Assembly (NCBI RefSeq): GCF_026540895.1
Contig: NZ_JALNUR010000013.1
Location: forward strand, 1 to 64,000
From: Sphingomonas sp. GM_Shp_1
GTDB taxonomy: Bacteria; Pseudomonadota; Alphaproteobacteria; Sphingomonadales; Sphingomonadaceae
DNA: 64,000 nt
Direction of reading: 5' to 3'
The notes below the pieces were generated by a model, which saw nothing but the letters and a program-made list of their open reading frames with translations, was not told the DNA's origin and ran no database searches. A program made the position numbers and the translations under genes. Of this stretch, positions 54,004 to 61,809 are shown in pieces. Every line of letters begins with the position of its first letter. Position 1 is the first letter of the stretch.

Positions 54004-54042
54004 CGGCAAAGCGGCAAGCGCTTGCCGCCGGCAAGGCGGCAA
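54004..54042. promoter_or_regulatory. TTGCCG/CGGCAA array upstream of the transglycosylase-flhA-fliA promoter
   Basis: Five copies start at 54004, 54012, 54022, 54029 and 54037, with one more at 53903. It ends directly at the flgN stop codon, about 145-180 bp upstream of the sigma-54 element at 53846-53860, a normal distance for an activator of this class. Confidence 0.55.
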
Positions 54043-54354
54043 TCAGGCGAAGGCGCGCATCATCGGGCGATAACCCGCCCCGGCATCGCCGGTCAGGGTC
54101 TGCAACCGGCGGCGGACATTGGCGGCCATCAGGTTGACATAGATGCGGCACGTCTCGTTCAGGCGATTGGCCTCGTCGGCCAGTTCGCGCAGCTCGGGTC
54201 CGGCGGGGCCGGTGCCCAGCGCGGCGACATCCTCGATCGCGGCCAGCTTTTCGGTGGTCGCGCGCTCCAGGCCGGCGACGTCGTTGACCTTCAGGGCCGC
54301 GATCTCGCGATGAAGGGCCTCGATGACCCGGATCAGGGCGTCACGCCGCGTCAT
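54043..54354 (-). CDS. flgN: Flagellar chaperone FlgN-like protein
   Basis: 103 aa, alpha-helical (MTRRDALIRVIEALHREIAALKVNDVAGLERATTEKLAAIEDVAAL). FlgN binds the hook-filament junction proteins FlgK and FlgL. The overlap with flgM (14 bp) supports the assignment; identity in this family is low. Confidence 0.82.
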   Translation of the reverse strand: MTRRDALIRVIEALHREIAALKVNDVAGLERATTEKLAAIEDVAALGTGPAGPELRELADEANRLNETCRIYVNLMAANVRRRLQTLTGDAGAGYRPMMRAFA

Positions 54355-54640
54355 TGTTGCTCCAGCTCAGCTTCAGGGCGATCATCTGGTCGGCGATGGT
54401 CGCCGGCAGGATCGGAAAATTGCCGTCCGCGATCGCCTTCTTGATCTGGGCGATGCGCTCCTGATTGATCGGAGGCTGCGAGGCCATCGAAGCGGACAGG
54501 CCGCTCAGCGCGCTCGTGTCGCCGGTCGCGGGCTTCGCCGGGGCAGGCCCTGCCTCGGGAGTCGCCGCCACGCGGGCCGCCGCGATCCGCGCGACCCTCG
54601 TGTCTCCGGCATTCAGCCTTGAAGTCGATATTTCCACCAT
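54341..54640 (-). CDS. flgM: Anti-sigma-28 factor FlgM
   Basis: 99 aa from the ATG at 54640 (MVEISTSRL); a further ATG at 54667 would lie at the predicted transcription start, so it is rejected. The C-terminal FliA-binding helices are INQERIAQIKKAIADGNFPILPATIADQMIALKL, the family hallmark. The N-terminal half is disordered and Ala/Pro-rich. FlgM blocks FliA until it is exported through the completed hook. Confidence 0.9.
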   Translation of the reverse strand: MVEISTSRLNAGDTRVARIAAARVAATPEAGPAPAKPATGDTSALSGLSASMASQPPINQERIAQIKKAIADGNFPILPATIADQMIALKLSWSNNDAA

Positions 54641-54672
54641 GCCCGCACCTATCGGTTTCGCTGACATCCATG

Positions 54673-54699
54673 GAAACGGCAGTTTCGTGCATTCTTTTA
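54673..54699 (-). promoter_or_regulatory. Sigma-28 (FliA)-type promoter of flgM-flgN
   Basis: On the minus strand: TAAA (54699-54696), 15 bases, GCCGTTTC (54680-54673). An exact GCCG core at exact spacing. Predicted start near 54666, about 26 nt before the flgM ATG. Confidence 0.7.
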
Positions 54700-54733
54700 G
54701 TCGGAATTTCAGCCCCGCCCCTGCGGGACGCCG

Positions 54734-55234
54734 TCAATCGGTCCAGCCGGGCAGGGTGGCGCGACCGCTGGACAGGGCAACTGCTTGAATAGGTTGGCGA
54801 GCTGCGTCGATCTTCACCGGAAAATGTGCGCCCGGCGCGGCATCGGCCATCGCGATTCCGTCGCGGGTGATCGAAAATCCGTCCGATCCCGCCTCCACCG
54901 TCACCGGATCGCCGCGCCGGATCACCGGTTCCTGGCGGACCGGAACGGTGGGAATCGCCGCCACGGCGGCGGCCACCGGGCGAGGGGCGGCCAGCACCGG
55001 TACGAAGATGCGCCATTGCGGACTGGAACAGGCGATGACCACCGCGTCATGCGCCTCGGTCCGCCAGGACAGCGCGACGGTGGGGCATTGGGCGAGCTTC
55101 AGCCGCGCGTCCACGGGCGAACGCGCGCCGCCCTCCACCCCGACCGGGCGGCCGGTGAAGGCGGTGACCGCCGCATCCAGCGCGGCGACATCCTGAAAAC
55201 CGGCGGCGCCGGCCAGCAACAGGGACAGGATCAT
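54734..55234 (-). CDS. flgA: Flagellar P-ring chaperone FlgA
   Basis: 166 aa. A periplasmic chaperone for P-ring (FlgI) assembly. A short signal (MILSLLLAGAAGFQDVA) is followed by an SAF-like domain: VRQEPVIRRGDPVTVEAGSDGFSITRDGIAMADAAPGAHFPVKIDAARQPIQAVALSSGRATL. It is coupled to motB by a 4-bp overlap. Confidence 0.9.
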   Translation of the reverse strand: MILSLLLAGAAGFQDVAALDAAVTAFTGRPVGVEGGARSPVDARLKLAQCPTVALSWRTEAHDAVVIACSSPQWRIFVPVLAAPRPVAAAVAAIPTVPVRQEPVIRRGDPVTVEAGSDGFSITRDGIAMADAAPGAHFPVKIDAARQPIQAVALSSGRATLPGWTD

Positions 55235-55776
55235 GGGGACTTCCTTCGGGGTTCACCGGAAAAGACGAGGGTGACCACCGCGCGTCGCTGGCCGGAGGCC
55301 GTGGCGGTCGACAGGGTCAGGCGATCGGCGGCGGTCGGGCCGATCAGCGCGGCGGCGGCGCGCGCGCGATCGGCGGCCAGCACCACCGGGCTATGGGTCA
55401 CGGGGTCGACATCGGCGGCGCTGCCGTCGGTCGCGGCCTGGATCGACAGGCGCACGCGCGGATCGGCCAGCGCTGCCTTCGCCCAGCGCGCCAGATCGGG
55501 ATCGGGGTCGATCGGCTGGGCCGAACCGGGGGCGAAACGGAGCGCGGCGGCGGCGACCGGCATGATCGGCGATGGCGCCGGGACGGGAGCGGCACGGGCA
55601 AGCGGCGTGGCCGCCCCGAACTCGGCGCGCAGGGAATCGACCAGCGCGGGGCGCCGCTCGGCGCCCATCGCCTGCACCAGCACCAGAAAGCCGACCAGCA
55701 GCAGCGCCAGATCGGCCAGGGTGATCAGCCAGAGCGGGCGCGACGCGGCAGGGGCGGGGAAGTCGAACTCGGTCAT
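55231..55776 (-). CDS. MotB-like protein, short
   Basis: 181 aa from the ATG at 55776, overlapping the motA-like stop. One membrane helix (LWLITLADLALLLVGFLVLVQAMG) carries an Asp in LADLALL, as in the MotB proton/ion-binding segment. The periplasmic part (VRLSIQAATDG..., AADRARAAAAL) resembles an OmpA-like domain but is reduced; MotB proteins usually have about 250-350 residues. It may be a stator protein or an accessory ExbD-like partner. Confidence 0.7.
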   Translation of the reverse strand: MTEFDFPAPAASRPLWLITLADLALLLVGFLVLVQAMGAERRPALVDSLRAEFGAATPLARAAPVPAPSPIMPVAAAALRFAPGSAQPIDPDPDLARWAKAALADPRVRLSIQAATDGSAADVDPVTHSPVVLAADRARAAAALIGPTAADRLTLSTATASGQRRAVVTLVFSGEPRRKSP

Positions 55777-56462
55777 GCGACGGTCGCCAGCGGGCGGCGC
55801 GGCGGCGTCGGCGGGCGGACGGCGGCGACCGGGGCCTCGCGCGCGGCGAGCGCGGCGATGGGCAGTTCGATCCGCGCGCGCTCGAACGCCTCGATCCGGG
55901 CGGCGCGGCGCAGGCGGGCGGCGATGGGCTGTGCGACCAGATTGGCGAACAGCGCGCCATACAGGGTGGCGAGCAGCGCGATCGCCATCGCGCCGCCGAT
56001 CCGCTGCGGATCGTTCATCGTCGCGAACATCGCCGCCAGCCCGATCAGCGTGCCGACCATGCCCATGGCGGGGGCCGCCTCCGCCGCGCCCGCCCAGATA
56101 TCGACGACCGCCAGATGCCGTTCGACCCGCGCCAGGCGGGCCTGACGGGTGCGGGTGAGGACGGTCTCGGGCCGCTCGCCATCGACGATCGCGCCGATCG
56201 CCTCGGCCAGATCGGGATCGGTGATGACCGAACGGTCGAGCGTGACCACGCCGTGGCGCTGCGCGATCCGGGCCAGATGGGTGATCTGCTCCAGCAGCGG
56301 CTCGGCGGAATAGGGCGCGCGGACCAGCACGCCCAGCGCGCGCACGCTGCGCCGGGCATCCCGCCACGGCGTGCGGAGCAGGGTCGCGACCAGCGTCCCG
56401 CCTAGCACGATGGCGAGCGCGGCGGGGTCGAGGAACTGGGAAAGGGGCGGCAATCCGTTCAT
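55773..56462 (-). CDS. MotA-like protein, short
   Basis: 229 aa from the ATG at 56462. FLDPAALAIVLGGTLVATLL matches the second helix of PomA/MotA. The later helices (AAEAAPAMGMVGTLIGLAAMFATMN and AMAIALLATLYGALFANLVAQPIA) match helices 3 and 4. The first MotA helix is missing, and no helix lies in frame upstream. The sigma-54 promoter places the transcript start about two bases before the ATG. Either the true start is further in or the mRNA is nearly leaderless. Stator function is not certain. Confidence 0.72.
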   Translation of the reverse strand: MNGLPPLSQFLDPAALAIVLGGTLVATLLRTPWRDARRSVRALGVLVRAPYSAEPLLEQITHLARIAQRHGVVTLDRSVITDPDLAEAIGAIVDGERPETVLTRTRQARLARVERHLAVVDIWAGAAEAAPAMGMVGTLIGLAAMFATMNDPQRIGGAMAIALLATLYGALFANLVAQPIAARLRRAARIEAFERARIELPIAALAAREAPVAAVRPPTPPRRPLATVA

Positions 56463-56474
56463 GCGCCCGTACTC

Positions 56475-56490
56475 TGCAAGCACCGGGCCA
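56475..56490 (-). promoter_or_regulatory. Sigma-54 promoter of the motAB-like/flgA operon
   Basis: On the minus strand TGGCCCG-GTGC-TTGCA, one mismatch to the -24/-12 consensus. The predicted start is at 56464. Confidence 0.75.
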
Positions 56491-56533
56491 GTTTCGGTGC
56501 TTCTCTTCATAAAGGACTGGGCGACAGGCCCTT

Positions 56534-56607
56534 TTGCCGCCTGTTGCCGCCACCCGGCAACGGCGGCGGCAAGGCGTTGCCGGATGCCGGCTTGCCGGTC
56601 CTTGCCG
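56534..56607. promoter_or_regulatory. TTGCCG/CGGCAA enhancer-like array between two divergent sigma-54 promoters
   Basis: Seven copies start at 56534, 56544, 56555, 56567, 56577, 56592 and 56602, mostly 10-12 bp apart, about one helical turn. It lies 31 bp from the flgB -24 element and 44 bp from the motA -24 element. It is the likely FlbD landing site serving both. Confidence 0.65.
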
Positions 56608-56637
56608 CCACGTCCCTTCCCTTCGTGGCGGGCGAAT

Positions 56638-56652
56638 TGGCACGGAGGTTGC
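56638..56652 (+). promoter_or_regulatory. Sigma-54 promoter of the flgBCDEFGHIJK operon
   Basis: TGGCACG-GAGG-TTGC, a perfect match to the fixed consensus bases. Predicted start near 56664, 35 nt before the flgB ATG. Confidence 0.9.
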
Positions 56653-56698
56653 GTATCCCCGCTGGCGTGACGTTTCGCGCCGGAAAGGAGGATCGACG

Positions 56699-57049
56699 AT
56701 GGCCAATGAAACACTGTTCGGCGTGCATGGAGCAGCGCTGGAGGTACGGGCACAGCGCATGGGTGTGCTGGCGTCCAACATCGCCAATGCCTCCACCCCC
56801 GGCTTCAAGGCGCGCGACATCGATTTCAAGGCCGCGCTGGCCGCGGTCGAGGGCGAACAGGATCAGGGCCGGGGCATCGGCGCGGCGATGAAATATCGCG
56901 TGCCGATCCAGACCTCGCTCGACGGCAATACGGTGGAGCTGAACCAAGAGCAGACCGCCTTTGCCGAGAATGCCGTCCAGTATCAGACGACCCTGTCGTT
57001 CCTGAACGGCCGCATCGCCACCATCACCCGCGCGCTGAAGGGCGAATAA
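56699..57049 (+). CDS. flgB: Flagellar proximal rod protein FlgB
   Basis: 116 aa from the ATG at 56699, with a strong AAAGGAGG ribosome-binding site. The rod motif VLASNIANASTPGFKARDIDFKAAL is present, and the C-terminal helix (NTVELNQEQTAFAENAVQYQTTLSFLNGRIATITRALKGE) is typical. First gene of the rod/hook operon. Confidence 0.96.
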   Translation: MANETLFGVHGAALEVRAQRMGVLASNIANASTPGFKARDIDFKAALAAVEGEQDQGRGIGAAMKYRVPIQTSLDGNTVELNQEQTAFAENAVQYQTTLSFLNGRIATITRALKGE

Positions 57050-57052
57050 TCC

Positions 57053-57463
57053 ATGGCGGACGCACCCCTTTCCATCTTCCAGGTCGCCGGTCGCGCCATG
57101 TCGGCGCAGCTGGTGCGGATGAACACCACCGCGTCGAACCTGGCCAATGCCGGGGACGTCACCGGTTCGGCCGATACCGCGTACCGCACGATGAAGCCGG
57201 TGTTCCGCACCAGCTTCGACGCCGCGACCGGCCTGTCCACCGTCGATGTCGAGAAGATCGTGACGGCGGGCGAGAACCCGACCGTGCGCCACGACCCGAA
57301 CAACCCCTTGGCCGACAAGGACGGCAATATCTACGAAGCCGCCGTCGACGAGACCCGCGAGCTGGTCGACATGATGGAGACGGCGCGCACCTATCAGAAC
57401 AATGTCGAGGTGATGCAGACGGCCAAGTCGCTGATCCTCGACACCCTCAAGCTGGGCCGCTGA
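57053..57463 (+). CDS. flgC: Flagellar proximal rod protein FlgC
   Basis: 136 aa. The N-terminal rod motif is VRMNTTASNLANAGDVTGS, followed by the C-terminal VDETRELVDMMETARTYQNNVEVMQTAKSLILDTLKLGR. Adjacent to flgB with three bases between. Confidence 0.95.
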   Translation: MADAPLSIFQVAGRAMSAQLVRMNTTASNLANAGDVTGSADTAYRTMKPVFRTSFDAATGLSTVDVEKIVTAGENPTVRHDPNNPLADKDGNIYEAAVDETRELVDMMETARTYQNNVEVMQTAKSLILDTLKLGR

Positions 57464-57465
57464 TC

Positions 57466-58167
57466 ATGACGATCTCCACCACCATGGACTCCACGCTCGA
57501 CGCGCTGGGCGTCCGCCGCTCCGGGGCCGCCAGCGGTGCGTCGTCCACCACGACCACCGCCAAGAAGTCCGACACGCTCGACCAGTCCTCCTTCCTGAAG
57601 CTGCTGACCGCGCAGTTGCAGAATCAGGACCCCTTCTCGCCGATGGACAACACCCAGATGGTGGCCCAGATGGCACAATTCTCCAGCGTGGCGGGCATCT
57701 CCGAGATGAACACCACCCTGTCGGCGATGGCCGCCAAGATGAACGGCACGACCAAGGCCGATGCGATGAGCTATGTCGGCAAGACGGTGCTGACCCCCGG
57801 ATCGGTCGCCTATGGCCGGACCAGCGGCGGTATCGCGGGCGCGGTCGAGCTGGACCAGGCCGCCGCGAGCGTGTCGGTCACGATCGCGGACGCGCAGGGC
57901 AACCCGCTCAAGACGCTGTCGCTGGGCGCGCAGAAGGCGGGCACCGCCAGCTTCGACTGGAACGGCAAGACCGAGAGCGGCGAGGATGCGGGCAGCGGCC
58001 CCTTCACCGTCACGCTCAACGCCAATGACGGCGTCGCCGCGGTGTCGGGCCGCCCGCTGGTCTGGGCACCCGTCCAGTCGGTGTCGATGCCCGCCAGCGG
58101 CGATCCCGTCCTGACCGTCGCCGGCCTCGGCCAGATCAACCTCGCCGCCGTCCGCTCGGTCGGCTGA
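57466..58167 (+). CDS. flgD: Hook scaffold/capping protein FlgD
   Basis: 233 aa. The cap under which hook subunits assemble. The N-terminal scaffold motif is SSFLKLLTAQLQNQDPFSPMDNTQMVAQMAQFSSVAGISEMN near residue 42. A FlgD Ig-like/tudor pair follows (DAQGNPLKTLSLGAQKAGTASFDWNGKTESGEDAGSGPFTVT). Confidence 0.95.
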   Translation: MTISTTMDSTLDALGVRRSGAASGASSTTTTAKKSDTLDQSSFLKLLTAQLQNQDPFSPMDNTQMVAQMAQFSSVAGISEMNTTLSAMAAKMNGTTKADAMSYVGKTVLTPGSVAYGRTSGGIAGAVELDQAAASVSVTIADAQGNPLKTLSLGAQKAGTASFDWNGKTESGEDAGSGPFTVTLNANDGVAAVSGRPLVWAPVQSVSMPASGDPVLTVAGLGQINLAAVRSVG

Positions 58168-58195
58168 CCCCCATCCTCACCAAGGTACTCCGCCC

Positions 58196-59482
58196 ATGTC
58201 CTTCTATACCTCGCTCAGCGGTCTTCAGGCTTCGCAGACCGACCTGTCCGTGATCTCGCACAACATCGCCAATGTCGGGACCAACGGCTTCAAGAAGAGC
58301 CATGCCCAGTTCGCCGACGTGATGGCGTCGAACTTCGCGACCGACCCGACCAAGCAGGTCGGCTCCGGCACGGTGGTCAAGTCGAACCGGCAGGAGTTCA
58401 AGGAAGGCAATTACAACAGTTCGGCCAACGCGCTCGACCTCGCCATCTCGGGCGACGGCTTCTTCGCGGTACAGACGCCAGGCAAGGGGCCGCTGCAATA
58501 TACCCGCAACGGCGCGTTCCAGGTCGATCAGCAGAATTACGTGACCGACGCCAATGGCGGTCGCCTGCAGGTGCTGCCGGTCGACAGCGAAGGCAACGTC
58601 ACCGCGACGGGCGTCGACGGTCTGACCGGCCTTCAGCTTCCCGCGACCAGCGGCCTGCCGCTTCCCACCAAGAAGGTGACGATGGACCTGAACCTGTCGG
58701 GATCGTCGGTCGCGCCGACCGTGGCGTTCAACCGGTCGAACATGGGCACCTACAACAACACCACCCAGACCAAGATCTACGACACGGCGGGCAACGCCAT
58801 GACGCTGACCAACTATTATGTCCGCAAGCCGCTGCCCCTCGACGCCAACGGCAAGGAAATCCAGCCCGCGGACGGCAGCAGCAGCTGGCAGGTATACAGC
58901 TTCGTCGACGATCAGCAGTTGAAGGTCGGGGGTTCGACCGATCCCGTCGAGATGACCTTCGACAAGAACGGCAACATGACCGTGCCGACCAAGGCGATCG
59001 ATTTCGACCCCTTCACCTCGCACAGCACGACCACGGCGCAGCCGCTGTCGATCGACTATACGGGTTCGTCCCAGGCGGGTTCGGTCTTCTCGGTCGCCTC
59101 GCGTTCGCAGGACGGCAAGGCGATCGGCATCCTGTCGGGTGTGTCGGTCGGCGACGACGGCCTGGTCACCGCCTCCTTCTCCAATGGCGAGACGGCCAAG
59201 CTGGGCAAGGTCGCGCTGGCCGACTTCGTCAACATGCCGGGCCTGCGCCAGGCAGGCGACAGCTATTGGCAGGCGACCGGCCTGTCGGGCAATCCGGTCA
59301 TCGGTTCGGCGGGCGAAGGCACGTACGGCGCGATCAAGTCGAGCACGCTGGAAGGCTCCAACGTCGACATCACCGAGGAACTGGTCAACCTGATCGCGGC
59401 GCAGCGCAATTTCCAGGCGAATGCCAAGGCGCTCGATACGTCCAGCCAGATCTCGCAGACCATCTTCAACATCCGCAGCTAA
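58196..59482 (+). CDS. flgE: Flagellar hook protein FlgE
   Basis: 428 aa. The hook subunit. The N-terminal motif is SLSGLQASQTDLSVISHNIANVGTNGFKKSHAQF; the hook middle domain lies around residues 85-360; the C-terminal helix is SSTLEGSNVDITEELVNLIAAQRNFQANAKALDTSSQISQTIFNIRS. Typical length. Confidence 0.96.
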   Translation: MSFYTSLSGLQASQTDLSVISHNIANVGTNGFKKSHAQFADVMASNFATDPTKQVGSGTVVKSNRQEFKEGNYNSSANALDLAISGDGFFAVQTPGKGPLQYTRNGAFQVDQQNYVTDANGGRLQVLPVDSEGNVTATGVDGLTGLQLPATSGLPLPTKKVTMDLNLSGSSVAPTVAFNRSNMGTYNNTTQTKIYDTAGNAMTLTNYYVRKPLPLDANGKEIQPADGSSSWQVYSFVDDQQLKVGGSTDPVEMTFDKNGNMTVPTKAIDFDPFTSHSTTTAQPLSIDYTGSSQAGSVFSVASRSQDGKAIGILSGVSVGDDGLVTASFSNGETAKLGKVALADFVNMPGLRQAGDSYWQATGLSGNPVIGSAGEGTYGAIKSSTLEGSNVDITEELVNLIAAQRNFQANAKALDTSSQISQTIFNIRS

Positions 59483-59512
59483 GTCGCGGCACGGGGGTAA
59501 CGGGGAACAGCG

Positions 59513-60268
59513 ATGGACAAGCTGGTCTATACGGCGGCGACGGGCCTGCGCGCGCATATGGCGGCGCAGACCGCGATCGCCAACAACATGGCCAACGCCT
59601 CGACGATCGGCTTCCGCTCGGACCGGGTCGTGTTCGACCGCATCGACCTGAAGGGCGGCGGCGCGGCGTTCGAGGCGCGGATGCCGACCGCCGAGGAAGT
59701 GACCGACGCCGATCGCGCGCCCGGCACGGTCCAGCAGACCGGCCATCCGCTCGACGTCGCCATCGCCACCGGCACCGCCTGGCTGGCGGTGCAGGCCCCC
59801 GACGGGTCCGAGGCCTATACCCGGCGCGGCGACCTGGAGGTGACCGCCTCCGGCGTGCTCCAGACCGGCGACGGCTATCCGGTGATCGGCCAGAACGGTC
59901 CGATGACGGTGCCGCCCTACAATTCGCTGACCATCGCCCCCGACGGCACCGTCTCGATCGTGCCGCTGGGCGCGGGGCCGGACACCCAGCCCCAGGTGAT
60001 CGACCGGCTGAAGCTGGCCGACACGCGCGGCTCGACCACGGTCAAGGGGCTGGACAATCTGTTGCGGGTGAAGGGCGGCGGGGCCCTGCCGCAGGACATG
60101 GACGCCACCGTCCAGTCCGGCGCGCTGGAAGGCTCCAACGTCAACATGACCCAGACGCTGGTCGACATGATCGAGAACCAGCGCAGTTACGAGGTGCAGG
60201 CCAACCTCATGAAAGAGGCCAAGTCGATGGACGAGAACAGCGCATCGCTGATGCGGCTGCCGAGCTGA
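59513..60268 (+). CDS. flgF: Flagellar proximal rod protein FlgF
   Basis: 251 aa. The rod start YTAATGLRAHMAAQTAIANNMANASTIGFRSDR and end GALEGSNVNMTQTLVDMIENQRSYEVQANLMKEAKSMDENSASLMRLPS. Distinguished from FlgG by its shorter central domain and its place before flgG. Confidence 0.93.
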   Translation: MDKLVYTAATGLRAHMAAQTAIANNMANASTIGFRSDRVVFDRIDLKGGGAAFEARMPTAEEVTDADRAPGTVQQTGHPLDVAIATGTAWLAVQAPDGSEAYTRRGDLEVTASGVLQTGDGYPVIGQNGPMTVPPYNSLTIAPDGTVSIVPLGAGPDTQPQVIDRLKLADTRGSTTVKGLDNLLRVKGGGALPQDMDATVQSGALEGSNVNMTQTLVDMIENQRSYEVQANLMKEAKSMDENSASLMRLPS

Positions 60269-60281
60269 GGATTAGAGAGTT

Positions 60282-61070
60282 ATGTCTTCCGCCGCCATGC
60301 ACGTCGCGCGCACCGGGCTCGATGCCCAGGATATGCGCATGCGGGTCATCTCGAACAACCTGGCCAACGTCAACACGACCGCGTTCAAGCGCGACCGCGC
60401 CGCGTTCGAGACGCTCGCCTATCAGGTCGTCACCGCGCCGGGCGCGGCCAGCTCGACCGAGAGCAAATATGCGACCGGCCTGAACCTGGGCACCGGCGTC
60501 CGCGTCCAGGGCACCGCGCGTATCAATACGCAAGGCGCGATGCAGACCACCAACAACAGCCTCGACCTCGCGCTCGACGGAGAGGGCTATTTCCAGGTGC
60601 AGATGCCGGGCGGCCAGCTCGGCTATACCCGCGCGGGCAACTTCTCGCGCTCGGCCGAAGGGTTGCTGGTCACCTCCGAGGGCTATCAGGTGATGCCGGG
60701 TATCACCATTCCCGAGGGCACGACCCAGATCACCATCGGCACCGACGGCACCGTCTCGGCGACCCTGCCGAACCAGGCCGCGCCCGCCGAGATCGGCCAG
60801 ATCCAGATCGCCAACTTCCCCAACCCCGCCGGGCTCCAGGCCAAGGGCGACAATTACCTGACCGAAACCGCCGCGTCGGGTGTCGCCAATATGGGTGTCG
60901 CCGGGCTCGAAGGGCGCGGCCAGATCCGCCAGGGGATGCTGGAAGGCTCGAACGTCAATGTCGTCGAGGAACTGGTCGACATGATCGAGACGCAGCGCGC
61001 CTATGAGGTCAACTCGAAGATGATCAAGTCGACCGACGAGATGCTTCAATACGCGAACCAGAATCTGTGA
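60282..61070 (+). CDS. flgG: Flagellar distal rod protein FlgG
   Basis: 262 aa, the standard FlgG length. The start has MHVARTGLDAQDMRMRVISNNLANVNTTAFKRDRAAFETLAYQ and the end MLEGSNVNVVEELVDMIETQRAYEVNSKMIKSTDEMLQYANQNL, both classic. Its TGA overlaps the flgH ATG. Confidence 0.97.
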   Translation: MSSAAMHVARTGLDAQDMRMRVISNNLANVNTTAFKRDRAAFETLAYQVVTAPGAASSTESKYATGLNLGTGVRVQGTARINTQGAMQTTNNSLDLALDGEGYFQVQMPGGQLGYTRAGNFSRSAEGLLVTSEGYQVMPGITIPEGTTQITIGTDGTVSATLPNQAAPAEIGQIQIANFPNPAGLQAKGDNYLTETAASGVANMGVAGLEGRGQIRQGMLEGSNVNVVEELVDMIETQRAYEVNSKMIKSTDEMLQYANQNL

Positions 61071-61798
61071 TGATGCGCCTTCCTTCCTTCCTTTCGGGCT
61101 ATGGGGTCGAGCTGGCGCTGTCGGTCGCCGCCGGTACGCTGGTCGCCGCCGCGCTGGCGCCGATGCCCGCCCATGCCAGCCTGTTCGGCAAGAAGAAGCC
61201 GGTCGAGGACTTCACCACCGTCCGTCCCGACGCCGTCGCCGTGCAGCCGGTGGCGCAGCCCACCGGCTCGATCTTCCAGGCGTCGGACGGCTATGCCGCG
61301 CTGTACGAGGGCTGGCGCGCCCGTCGGGTCGGCGATCCGCTGACCATCATCCTGGTCGAGCGGACCGCCGCGTCCAAGTCGGCGGGATCGAAGCTGGGCT
61401 CCAAGGGCGATCTCGGCCTGACCCCGCCCACCACGGGGCCGCTGGGATCGCTGCTCAAGTCGACCGATGTGGGCATGAGCGGCAGCCGCAACTTCACCGG
61501 TTCGGGCGCCGCCGACCAGTCCAACTCGCTGTCGGGCGAGATCAGCGTGACCGTGGCGCAGGTCTTCCCCAACGGCACCATGCTGGTCCAGGGGCAGAAG
61601 CGCGTGACGCTCAATCGGGGTGACGAGTTCATCCAGATCAAGGGGCTGGTCCGCATGGCCGATATCGGCATCGACAACCGTGTCCTGTCGACCCGCGTCG
61701 CCGATGCGCAGATCGCCTATACCGGCAAGGGCGACGTCGCCCGTGCCAGCCGCCAGGGCTGGCTCAGCCGCTTCTTCCAGGCCGTCAGTCCGTTCTGA
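61070..61798 (+). CDS. flgH: Flagellar L-ring protein FlgH, without a lipobox
   Basis: 242 aa from the ATG at 61070, or 61073. The L ring forms in the outer membrane around the rod. The FlgH domain is LYEGWRARRVGDPLTIILVERTAASKSAGSKLG, LSGEISVTVAQVFPNGTMLVQGQKRVTLNRGDEFIQIKGLVR. FlgH is normally a lipoprotein, but here the leader (ALSVAAGTLVAAALAPMPAHASLFGKK) ends in an AHA-type signal peptidase I site and the whole protein has no Cys. Confidence 0.93.
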   Translation: MMRLPSFLSGYGVELALSVAAGTLVAAALAPMPAHASLFGKKKPVEDFTTVRPDAVAVQPVAQPTGSIFQASDGYAALYEGWRARRVGDPLTIILVERTAASKSAGSKLGSKGDLGLTPPTTGPLGSLLKSTDVGMSGSRNFTGSGAADQSNSLSGEISVTVAQVFPNGTMLVQGQKRVTLNRGDEFIQIKGLVRMADIGIDNRVLSTRVADAQIAYTGKGDVARASRQGWLSRFFQAVSPF

Positions 61799-61809
61799 GG
61801 CATTTGACC

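Noticed and set aside
54641..54667. ATG at 54667 as flgM start.
   Set aside because: It coincides with the predicted sigma-28 transcription start; the ATG at 54640 has a better ribosome-binding site and fits the family length.
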